From Thermoplasmata archaeon (GTDB taxonomy: Archaea; Thermoplasmatota; DAOVMN01), in the NCBI GenBank assembly GCA_030630685.1, contig DAOVMN010000160.1, positions 1 to 5,815 of the forward strand: a stretch of 5,815 nucleotides of DNA, given 5' to 3'. Below, in pieces: positions 1 through 5,390 of the stretch. Numbering within the stretch: position 1 is the stretch's first letter; each line of letters begins with the position of its first letter. Position numbers and translations under genes: made by a program. The notes under the pieces were generated by a model that was given only the letters and a program-made list of their open reading frames with translations, searched no databases and was not told the origin of the DNA.

Positions 1-717
1 AGCCTCATTCAATGTTATCTCGCCCGTGGCAACCGCCTGGGCCAGTTCTCTTGAGATAGTAAAACGACCTTTGCTTAGCAGGCGGCTGCGCCTCTTGATA
101 TTGCTGAGTTCTCCGTCTGTCGGGGTAATTTTCATCTCTTGCGTGATATGCCTTCCCTTCTTCATTCCTATCCTCATAGCTGCATGGATATCCGGAGTCT
201 TGTTCTGAAAGGTGGTCCGGCTCTCGTCAACCATTTCGATCTTCAAATCAAGAGTCAACAGGGTATTGATTATTCTGTTCCGAAAAGTAGGCGCTCCGTT
301 GCCTATCCTGGCCACCGCCCTGTCCGCGGAATAGATATCCATTATGCGGGTTACAAAGGCGGCGATATCCTCCGGGATCTCCACCTGCGTCGTGGTAATG
401 AGTTTCCCGTCCCCATAAACAGCAACCCCGGGCTTTTCCCCCGGATCGATCCCGATTGTCAACTGGTTGTATCGCGTGTCTTTGTGCAGTAACAGTATAG
501 CCTCCTCCACAGCCTCTTCCACGTTATCCTCCCTCACGAGAACCACATTCCCGAACCGGACCTCATCTCTATAATCCCTGGTGGTAAGCACCACGGTGAT
601 CCATGGGGGCACCTGGCCAGAGCCGAGGCTAAAGAATTCCACATCCCTCTCCTTGAGCAGGCTGACGATGTCGTGAAATACCGAAAAATTGCGGGTGTAT
701 ATCCCGATGGTCTTCAT
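1..717 (-). CDS. RuvC/YqgF-like RNase H-fold protein, 3' end outside window
   Basis: This partial reading frame has 239 codons visible and no stop before the window edge. An N-terminal segment of about 85 residues (start MKTIGIYTRN) has alternating strand and helix character and I do not recognise it. It is followed by a RuvC/YqgF-like RNase H fold that opens with IGIDPGEKPGVAVYGDG. Candidate metal-binding acids are Asp91 (in DPG), Asp164/Glu165 (in MVDESRTT) and Asp176 (in PDIHAAMRI); this order matches the first, VDER-TT and D-AA motifs of YqgF/RuvC proteins. IGNGAP at 138-143 fits the central strand of the fold. The C-terminal part (IKRRSRLLS, then TISRELAQAV) is basic and may bind nucleic acid. 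The ATG at 717 is chosen because the in-frame codons upstream run back to the trm56 stop with no other ATG; a GTG at 720 is possible. It lies 51 bp after trm56 with no clear ribosome binding site. Nuclease activity and substrate are inferred from the fold, not shown. Confidence 0.85.
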   Translation of the reverse strand, partial: MKTIGIYTRNFSVFHDIVSLLKERDVEFFSLGSGQVPPWITVVLTTRDYRDEVRFGNVVLVREDNVEEAVEEAILLLHKDTRYNQLTIGIDPGEKPGVAVYGDGKLITTTQVEIPEDIAAFVTRIMDIYSADRAVARIGNGAPTFRNRIINTLLTLDLKIEMVDESRTTFQNKTPDIHAAMRIGMKKGRHITQEMKITPTDGELSNIKRRSRLLSKGRFTISRELAQAVATGEITLNEA

Positions 718-768
718 CACATGGAAATATCGGCTTCTGGATAAAAAGTGTTTTGGCCTCTTCCCCAG

Positions 769-1305
769 CTAACTCACTCCATCTGCTGAAATCACCTTTT
801 TCCCTCTCTCCTGCGGAACCACCTTGTATTTCCATCCTTCCATCTCTCGCCGGAGTCCCTTACCCTCGAGATACCTGTCCAGAAACACAGCCAATGCCGC
901 AACCTCGGAATGGGGCTGGCTGCCAACACCGATGTTCAGGTGAGCGCGTTGATAAACCTCGGCAGGCACCTTCTTCCCACCGAGGATCACAAGGATATCC
1001 TGATCATCCACCATCTTGCGTAGCCGATCCACTCCTTCCTCCAATGGAACACCGTACATGGTGAGATGCACGATCACTCCATCCCATTTCTTTATAACAC
1101 CTTTCCACTCGCCTTTCTCCCTTACTTCAACCTCGAAATCTCCACCGAACTTCTCATTTACCAGGGAAACCGACTCAAGGAGTGAGGGGTCCCTGAAGAA
1201 CATGATCAGTTTGTCCGCACCAAAGGCTCTGGCAACAAGAGACAGGTGGGTGTTGATCCTGTGGTCCCTCTCCGGTCTCTCACCCAACCTTAGTACAGTT
1301 ATCAT
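769..1305 (-). CDS. trm56: tRNA (cytidine(56)-2'-O)-methyltransferase aTrm56
   Basis: This archaeal SPOUT-family enzyme transfers a methyl group from S-adenosylmethionine to the 2'-OH of C56 in the T-loop of tRNAs, stabilising the elbow of the molecule. The 178-residue product has the usual family length and motifs: ITVLRLGERPERD at the N-terminus, THLSLVARAFGADK at 19-32, VHLTMYG at 79-85, ILGGKKVP at 107-114 and GSQPHSEVAALAVFLDR at 128-144. The last two contribute to the trefoil-knot cofactor site in this family. I chose the ATG at 1305 because family members begin M-I-x-V-L-R-L-G. A GTG at 1314 would add three residues and has an AAGGA about 9 bases upstream, so it remains possible. The gene starts 11 bp after the upstream regulator's stop (2 bp with the GTG), implying co-transcription and probably coupled translation. 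Identification by sequence pattern is very secure. Confidence 0.97.
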   Translation of the reverse strand: MITVLRLGERPERDHRINTHLSLVARAFGADKLIMFFRDPSLLESVSLVNEKFGGDFEVEVREKGEWKGVIKKWDGVIVHLTMYGVPLEEGVDRLRKMVDDQDILVILGGKKVPAEVYQRAHLNIGVGSQPHSEVAALAVFLDRYLEGKGLRREMEGWKYKVVPQERGKKVISADGVS

Positions 1306-1316
1306 AGGGCACACGC

Positions 1317-1814
1317 CTAGTTTTCCTTAACATGTGTAACCTTCATCCCTTTAAACTCGAGCCTGGCGGACCTCTTAATCAGTCCCTTAAGCATGACTTC
1401 CGAGATGTTCAATTTTATTGCAATCGTACGAGGAAAACTCTCCCCTTTATCAACAATCTCAATGATCTTACTTTCCATGTCCTTGAAATCATCATTGGTC
1501 ATCTGCATTACAAAAAGGATGTCACCCACCTCGCTAACAGGGCATGAAGCATCGATATGGAAGGTTGTATAATAAGACATATAGGCCATGTCAACTCCGG
1601 TCGGGGTTGGCTCCCATCTTGTCCGGACAAGCTTCATTTTTACAAAGAAATTAAGAGCTTCGATACCTTCATCACCAAACATCTCTTTAATGGTGGATTT
1701 CAGGCACCATTTAGAGGAGACCTCCTGGAAAACCTTTCTCTTAACATCACTATCCATGGCATGAAGCATGGGAACGAGGTCGGTAGGGTCATTGATGACT
1801 TTTATTCGTTTCAT
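1317..1814 (-). CDS. ArsR-like winged-helix transcriptional regulator
   Basis: This 165-residue cytoplasmic protein resembles a family of archaeal ArsR-like DNA-binding proteins. The N-terminal half (about 10-70) carries NDPTDLVPMLHAMDSDVKR, then EVSSKWCLKSTIKEMFGDEG and ALNFFVKMKLV, a helix-turn-helix followed by a wing with a TRW motif. The middle (YYTTFHIDASCPVSEVGDI) is a conserved block of the family. The C-terminal part (about 106-160), with IAIKLNISEVMLKGLIKRSARLEF, looks like a second winged helix. No metal-sensing Cys cluster of the ArsR type is evident; Cys37 and Cys91 are isolated. An ATG at 1826 would add four residues, but a GAGGG at 1824-1820 sits 5 bases before the ATG at 1814, so the shorter form is preferred. 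It lies 45 bp downstream of kptA and 11 bp upstream of trm56. Its target genes and effector cannot be told from the sequence; autoregulation of this cluster is a guess. Confidence 0.85.
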   Translation of the reverse strand: MKRIKVINDPTDLVPMLHAMDSDVKRKVFQEVSSKWCLKSTIKEMFGDEGIEALNFFVKMKLVRTRWEPTPTGVDMAYMSYYTTFHIDASCPVSEVGDILFVMQMTNDDFKDMESKIIEIVDKGESFPRTIAIKLNISEVMLKGLIKRSARLEFKGMKVTHVKEN

Positions 1815-1819
1815 ATTAT

Positions 1820-1824
1820 CCCTC
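1820..1824 (-). promoter_or_regulatory. Ribosome binding site deciding the ArsR-like gene start
   Basis: GAGGG ends 5 bases before the ATG at 1814 and overlaps the competing ATG at 1826. This supports the downstream ATG as the real start and a product beginning MKRIKVINDP. Confidence 0.6.
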
Positions 1825-1839
1825 ATAGTGCTTTTTTAG

Positions 1840-1847
1840 TAATTAAA
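1840..1847 (-). promoter_or_regulatory. Possible internal TATA box before the ArsR-like gene
   Basis: TTTAATTA lies in the 45-bp gap after kptA, centred about 29 bp before the ATG at 1814. It could give a second, short-leader transcript of the regulator, trm56 and the RuvC-like gene. The surrounding gap is AT-rich, so a chance match is quite possible. Confidence 0.3.
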
Positions 1848-1859
1848 TGTATTCCCATT

Positions 1860-2504
1860 TCAACTGCTCTTCTTCTCTGCCGGACTGACAAAATCAGAAG
1901 GGATGAAGTCCGTTATATATACATGATTCCCAGCCCTCTTGATTACCACGCCGGATTTGATGGCACTAACAGCATCTATTTGTAGTATTAATGGATCCCG
2001 GACCCTATGACTCCCCGCTTCCCGGGCACTGATCTTAGTATCGCTCAGGTGGACCATTGCGCGGTCTGAATGCCTGATTCCCGTCTCCAACAAAACCTCT
2101 GCCTCTTCCTCGCTTGACGGATAGTACAGTGTGTCCGGTATATTATCGGTAGGGAGATCGAGATCCACCTCTAAGGAGTGTCCATAAGTGGCTCGAATTC
2201 TCCCCATCTTTATCTGGTATCTCCCCTTGTCATCGGTTTTTGCCAGGGCTATGACATGCTCTGTCTTTAACCACCGTGCATGCGGGTTTTTCTGCTTAAC
2301 ATTCCGGACGATCTCATTAATGTCAACCCAGCCCTTCTCGTCCATCTCCAGCCCGAACTTCTCTGGGAAATGCCGGAGTATCCCGGTGAGGGTGCGTCCG
2401 AACCAGGACATCTCCCTATCATTCATTAGGAATTTCCCTTCTATACCGCAATAGGGGCATCTTTCACCTCTGAAATATCCGTGTTCGGCACATTCTCTCA
2501 ACAT
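1860..2504 (-). CDS. kptA: RNA 2'-phosphotransferase KptA/Tpt1 with N-terminal zinc-knuckle-like segment
   Basis: KptA/Tpt1 enzymes move an internal RNA 2'-phosphate onto NAD+, giving ADP-ribose 1'',2''-cyclic phosphate and nicotinamide. The 214-residue product begins with a Cys/His segment (Cys5, His8, Cys16, Cys19 in CPYCG) that probably binds zinc and occurs in archaeal members. The catalytic fold follows: RHFPEKFGL at 44-52, GWVDINEIV at 58-66, GRYQIKMGRIRATYGHS at 94-110 and R148-AMVHLS. Arg44, His45, Arg104 and Arg148 correspond to the Arg-His-Arg-Arg set essential in characterised Tpt1 enzymes, so the protein should be active. LYYPSSEEEAEVLLETGI replaces the usual LYHGT stretch, a variation I associate with archaeal homologues. 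The ATG at 2504 is the only start before an in-frame stop upstream; GAGGT at 2519-2515 is a plausible, somewhat distant ribosome binding site. The start overlaps a small leader ORF by 7 bp. Confidence 0.94.
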   Translation of the reverse strand: MLRECAEHGYFRGERCPYCGIEGKFLMNDREMSWFGRTLTGILRHFPEKFGLEMDEKGWVDINEIVRNVKQKNPHARWLKTEHVIALAKTDDKGRYQIKMGRIRATYGHSLEVDLDLPTDNIPDTLYYPSSEEEAEVLLETGIRHSDRAMVHLSDTKISAREAGSHRVRDPLILQIDAVSAIKSGVVIKRAGNHVYITDFIPSDFVSPAEKKSS

Positions 2505-2596
2505 GTAAATCCAAACCTCAACAGTGATTCCTCAGGGTAACTACGCCAGTCTTGGGTCGCAGTTCTTGAAGGGGCCAAGGGGCCGGTCAGATTCAT
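2498..2596 (-). CDS. Candidate 32-residue leader ORF overlapping the kptA start
   Basis: A short ORF begins MNLTGPLAPS and ends LLRFGFTC. I do not recognise the product. It contains no transmembrane segment, metal motif or codon run that would suggest attenuation. Support comes from its context: an AGGAG ribosome binding site at 2609-2605 ends 8 bases before the ATG, and a TTTAAATA box at 2649-2642 predicts transcription from about 2619, leaving a leader of about 23 nt. Its TGA (2500-2498) lies just inside kptA, giving a 7-bp overlap that would let terminating ribosomes restart at kptA. The kptA ribosome binding site is inside this ORF. It could be a real micropeptide, a translational-coupling leader, or simply untranslated leader with a chance ORF. 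Nothing in the sequence gives its function. Confidence 0.4.
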   Translation of the reverse strand: MNLTGPLAPSRTATQDWRSYPEESLLRFGFTC

Positions 2597-2604
2597 CGTT
2601 TTTA

Positions 2605-2609
2605 CTCCT
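2605..2609 (-). promoter_or_regulatory. Ribosome binding site (AGGAG) of leader ORF
   Basis: AGGAG with an 8-base spacer to the ATG at 2596 is the best Shine-Dalgarno match I found in front of any start in the window. It is the main reason to take the small ORF seriously, because kptA itself has a weaker and more distant site. Confidence 0.5.
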
Positions 2610-2641
2610 AAGGAATGTTGTGTTGTCTATTCTTTTTAGTG

Positions 2642-2649
2642 TATTTAAA
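2642..2649 (-). promoter_or_regulatory. Archaeal TATA box, probable promoter of the kptA operon
   Basis: TTTAAATA on the minus strand is a close match to the archaeal TATA-box consensus. Transcription should begin about 26 bp downstream, near 2619. It is the best promoter between metG and kptA and would drive the leader ORF, kptA, the ArsR-like gene, trm56 and the RuvC-like gene. The start site is predicted from spacing, not observed. Confidence 0.6.
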
Positions 2650-2653
2650 CTTG

Positions 2654-2665
2654 ACGGTTTACCGT
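2654..2665. promoter_or_regulatory. 12-bp palindrome upstream of the kptA TATA box, candidate operator
   Basis: ACGGT and ACCGT form perfect 5-bp inverted arms around a TT spacer. The element lies only 4 bp upstream of the TATA box, covering the position of the transcription factor B recognition element. A dimeric winged-helix protein bound here would block promoter assembly. The ArsR-like protein of the same operon is a candidate ligand, but that link is speculation. A 10-bp dyad can also occur by chance. Confidence 0.35.
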
Positions 2666-2791
2666 TCTCTTTTTTGTCCCGCAGATCACAGGCGTGTTCC
2701 ATCTCATTCTACACAGGAGATATTGAAGATGAAGGTAATACATCCCCCTCCAAATAGGCCCAAAATAGAAGAGGGATGCAATGAAGAACCT

Positions 2792-2807
2792 GAAAAAGGA
2801 TTTTTTC
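2792..2807 (-). terminator. Weak AT-rich hairpin and T-rich tract at the metG stop
   Basis: GAAAAA and TTTTTC arms enclose a 4-base loop right at the metG stop codon, and further pyrimidine-rich sequence with T runs follows on the minus strand to about 2764. Archaeal termination mainly needs U-rich stretches, so this could end the metG transcript. The stem is short and nearly all A-T, so the call is tentative. Confidence 0.3.
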
Positions 2808-5106
2808 ATCTTATCCGGGCCCCCGCCTCGATCTCCCTCTCCGGTACAACCAACCCTTTTCCGGCGCACAGGATGCCCCCCCGGACTACCACCACCTTCT
2901 TCCCGGTGAGTTCTGTAGTATCCAGTTCTCCGGCATCGAGCTCATCACCGCTCTCCAATACGATCTTTCCATTTTCCACTTTTTCCACCCTGCGCACGGT
3001 CATCGGAACAGTGGAGAATTCCTGTATCGTGATTTCCTGTGGGGGTGAATGCGGTGAGACTATATGACCGCTCACGCGGGTGCCGGGCGCTTCTTCCGCT
3101 ACCGGGGTGAGGAATACCACCATCTCATCTTTTTCCGCGGCCAAGAGCATCCCCTGGGAAAGCACACCCCTGAGCCTGGCGGGCTTGAGGTTGCACACGA
3201 TCACCATCCGCCTTCCAATCAGGCCTTCTGGGGGGTAATATGGCTTTAGCCCTGCCACGAGCGTTCTACTATCGTCTTCCCCCACATCGATGCTCAAGAT
3301 GTAGAGCTTTTCCGCATCCGGGTGGTCCTTGACCTCCTTTACCAGTCCGATCCTTAGATCCAGGTGCTCCAGCCCGGTCTTCCTGGACTTTTCAGCCCTC
3401 TTCTCATCCTGCTTCTTCTTTTTCTCTAGTTTTAGCACACGAAAGAGGGGTTTGGGCAGGGGCAGCTCCATGGAATACCGGGCCGGGGTGAAATCCCTGA
3501 AGACCTCTTCCCAGTCCGGTGTGGCATCGAAGCCCAGGTAACTATGTAGGCGGGACATGCTCTCCGGCAGAAAGGGATATGCCATCACGCTGAGGGCCTT
3601 GACCATCTTCATACCCACGTTCAGGACAGTGCGGCACTCCTCCCGATTGGACTTGAACAGGTGCCAGGGAGCCCTTTCCCCTAAATAGCGGTTCCCATAG
3701 GCAGCAAGGGACATTATCCCCTTGAGCGCGTTCTTGAACTCGCAGCCTTCGATGTGTCCGCTTACCTGTTCGCCCGCCTTCTTGATCTCTGCAAGTGCCT
3801 CCCTGTCCTTCTCGCTTAGTTCGCCGGCATGTGGGAGCTTACCATAGTTCCTGGCAGTGAAGGATACTACCCTGTGGATAAAATTTCCAAGGGTTGCCAC
3901 AAGCTCGTTGTTGATATGGACGCGGAACTCCTCCATGTCGAAGTTAACGTCTCTGTTCTCTGGCATGATGATGGACAGGTAATAGCGCACCTCGTCCGAG
4001 GTGTACTTCCTCATGAACCTCGCCACCTCGACCCCGATCCCGCCGCTCTTGGTGAACTTCTCTCCTTCAAGGCGGAGGTACTCGTTCGCAGGGACATCGT
4101 AGGGCAGGTTGTAATCCTCCCCTTTCCCTTCGCTTAGGCCCAGGAGCATGGCCGGCCAGATGATGGCATGGAATGGAACGTTGTCCTTTCCAAGGAAGTA
4201 GTAGCTCTTTGCTTTTGGATCGAGCCAGAACTTCCTCCAGGCATCCGGATCCCCTATTTTTTCCGCCCATAACTTAGAAGTAGACAGATAGCCTGTTACC
4301 GCATCGAACCAGACATAGATGCACTTTCCCTCGTATCCTTCCAATGGTACGGGAACGCCCCAGGAGATGTCCCTGGTGATTGGTCTGTCCCTTAGCCCCT
4401 GGGTGAGCCAGTTGCGTGTGAAGTTCCACACCCTGCTCCTCCAGTGGCCTTTATCCTCGAGATAGTCGAGCAGGCGTTCATTAAATGAAGAGAGCCTCAG
4501 AAAGAAATGCTCTGTTTCCCTTGGCACTGGAGTGGAACCGCAAAGTCTGCACACGGGATCGATCAGCTCCATCGCCTCATAGGTCGTACTGCAGGCATCG
4601 CACTGGTCCCCTCTTGTCCCTTCCTGACCACAATAGGGGCAGGTCCCTGTAACATACCTGTCCGGGAGGAATCTCCCACATTTTTCGCAGTAGAGCTCTG
4701 TGGTGGTCTTGGGGTAGATGTATCCCCTTTCTAAGAGCGTGAGGAAAAGGTCCTGGACAACCCTGCGGTGATTGGGATGGGTCGTTCGGGTGAAGAGGTC
4801 GAACTCGATCTTCAGGCTATCGAGATCCTTTAGGGTCTGGGCATGAAAGAAATCCACGATCTCCTGCGGGGTTTTGCCTTCCTGCTCCGCCCGAACGGTT
4901 ATGGGTGTACCATGCTCATCCGAACCCGATACCATGAGCACCTTGTTGCCCTTCATCCGGTGATAGCGTGAGAAGATGTCGGGCGGGAGGAGGGAGCCAG
5001 CAACATGACCCAGGTGGATGTATCCATTGGCATAGGGCCAGGCAACCCCAATGAATATGGTTTCCTTAGTATTTGAGAGTGATGATTCCTGAGATTCGTG
5101 GATCAT
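2806..5106 (-). CDS. metG: Methionyl-tRNA synthetase with fused tRNA-binding domain and extra C-terminal domain
   Basis: MetG charges tRNA-Met with methionine in the cytoplasm. In the 766-residue form starting at 5106, the class I catalytic core shows IGVAWPYANGYIHLGHVAG at 19-37 (HLGH, the HIGH motif) and KFTKS at 350-354 (the KMSKS loop). Four CxxC knuckles (Cys140/143, 156/159, 169/172, 186/189) are of the two-zinc type seen in archaea. WFDAVTGYLS (266-275) and DNVPFH (308-313) are family motifs. The helical anticodon-binding domain (about 390-555, with GERAPWHLF) follows, then a Lys/Glu-rich linker (561-576). The OB-fold tRNA-binding domain (about 579-678) ends in APGTRV. A further segment of about 85 residues (681-766) is beta-rich and I do not recognise it. 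The longest frame begins at 5400, but its first 98 residues are tandem-repeat read-through. The ATG at 5106 lacks a ribosome binding site and sits about 26 bp from a TATA box, suggesting a leaderless mRNA. Confidence 0.98.
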   Translation of the reverse strand: MIHESQESSLSNTKETIFIGVAWPYANGYIHLGHVAGSLLPPDIFSRYHRMKGNKVLMVSGSDEHGTPITVRAEQEGKTPQEIVDFFHAQTLKDLDSLKIEFDLFTRTTHPNHRRVVQDLFLTLLERGYIYPKTTTELYCEKCGRFLPDRYVTGTCPYCGQEGTRGDQCDACSTTYEAMELIDPVCRLCGSTPVPRETEHFFLRLSSFNERLLDYLEDKGHWRSRVWNFTRNWLTQGLRDRPITRDISWGVPVPLEGYEGKCIYVWFDAVTGYLSTSKLWAEKIGDPDAWRKFWLDPKAKSYYFLGKDNVPFHAIIWPAMLLGLSEGKGEDYNLPYDVPANEYLRLEGEKFTKSGGIGVEVARFMRKYTSDEVRYYLSIIMPENRDVNFDMEEFRVHINNELVATLGNFIHRVVSFTARNYGKLPHAGELSEKDREALAEIKKAGEQVSGHIEGCEFKNALKGIMSLAAYGNRYLGERAPWHLFKSNREECRTVLNVGMKMVKALSVMAYPFLPESMSRLHSYLGFDATPDWEEVFRDFTPARYSMELPLPKPLFRVLKLEKKKKQDEKRAEKSRKTGLEHLDLRIGLVKEVKDHPDAEKLYILSIDVGEDDSRTLVAGLKPYYPPEGLIGRRMVIVCNLKPARLRGVLSQGMLLAAEKDEMVVFLTPVAEEAPGTRVSGHIVSPHSPPQEITIQEFSTVPMTVRRVEKVENGKIVLESGDELDAGELDTTELTGKKVVVVRGGILCAGKGLVVPEREIEAGARIR

Positions 5107-5128
5107 GCCGCAGAGGAGAGGGAGGTGA

Positions 5129-5136
5129 TTTTTAAA
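5129..5136 (-). promoter_or_regulatory. metG TATA box, promoter of a probable leaderless mRNA
   Basis: TTTAAAAA on the minus strand is preceded by the purine-rich CAAAGAA, a fair recognition element for transcription factor B. Its centre is 26-27 bp from the A of the metG ATG at 5106, the usual archaeal distance from TATA centre to transcription start. The message should therefore begin at or very near the start codon, which agrees with the pyrimidine-rich, Shine-Dalgarno-free sequence just upstream. Confidence 0.65.
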
Positions 5137-5194
5137 TTCTTTGTTGACCGTGCTCAGGGCAGGCTCTAATTTTGATAAAGTTAAAGTGAGAGGT

Positions 5195-5217
5195 GGGACA
5201 TGGGGGAGGGGGGAGGG
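5195..5217 (+). other. Four-run G-tract, candidate G-quadruplex
   Basis: On the plus strand, G runs of 3, 5, 6 and 3 bases (5195-5197, 5202-5206, 5208-5213, 5215-5217) are separated by loops of 4, 1 and 1 bases, which fits the standard G-quadruplex pattern. The tract lies about 60 bp upstream of the metG TATA box and its last run joins the 23-bp repeat array. The G-rich strand is the template strand for metG. Folding in the cell is not shown. Confidence 0.6.
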
Positions 5218-5354
5218 ATATCTTGTTGGTTGGAGCAGTGATATCTTGTTGGTTGAAGGAGGGATGTCTTGTTGGTTGAGGGAGGGATATCTTGTTGGTT
5301 GAAGGAGGGATATCTTGTTGGTTGAAGGAGGGATATCTTGTTGGTTGAGGTAGA
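5217..5354. repeat. Tandem array of a 23-bp unit, six copies plus a degenerate seventh
   Basis: Six head-to-tail copies start at 5217, 5240, 5263, 5286, 5309 and 5332. On the plus strand each reads GATATCTTG (one copy GATGTCTTG), then TTGGTTG, then a purine-rich tail such as AAGGAGG. A decayed seventh copy begins AATATCTTG at 5355-5363. Copies 2, 4 and 5 are identical; most changes are in the last seven bases and the two end copies are the most diverged, as expected for an array that grows and homogenises internally. No spacers separate the copies, so it is not a CRISPR. Because 23 is not a multiple of 3, three copies make a 23-residue pseudo-peptide period in any open frame. The region has no gene that I can support. 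Confidence 0.98.
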
Positions 5355-5363
5355 AATATCTTG

Positions 5364-5390
5364 AGGGGTGTACGAAACGCATTATCGTAT
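5364..5390. other. 27-bp unique spacer between the two tandem arrays
   Basis: This short non-repetitive stretch joins the 12-bp and 23-bp arrays. It contains a small dyad, TACGA at 5371-5375 and TCGTA at 5385-5389, around a 9-base loop. I see no promoter or gene in it. Confidence 0.5.

Noticed and set aside
753..1330. Plus-strand ORFs opposite trm56, such as those starting at 753 and 1016
   Set aside because: They are antisense shadows of a conserved gene, have biased low-complexity composition and lack ribosome binding sites.
2505..2805. A tRNA or other structured RNA gene in the gap between metG and kptA
   Set aside because: I looked on both strands for acceptor-stem pairing and a T-arm GTTC-type box and found no consistent cloverleaf. 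The gap is explained by a terminator, promoter and leader.
2645..2809. A 54-codon minus-strand ORF starting MKKSFFRFF whose ATG overlaps the metG stop
   Set aside because: The ATGA overlap is attractive, but there is no clear ribosome binding site. The ORF also runs through the probable terminator and through the palindrome and TATA box of the next operon, and its composition looks random.
5121..5129. GGAGGTGAT on the plus strand, a perfect Shine-Dalgarno sequence
   Set aside because: No plausible plus-strand gene follows it. On the minus strand it reads ATCACCTCC, like the 16S rRNA 3' end, but it lies between the TATA box and the predicted start and so is probably not transcribed.
5217..5354. 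CRISPR array
   Set aside because: The 23-bp copies are directly head to tail with no spacers, and no cas genes are visible.
5371..5389. A TACGA/TCGTA dyad in the spacer between arrays
   Set aside because: It is a 5-bp arm with a 9-base loop, well within chance expectation, with no promoter next to it.
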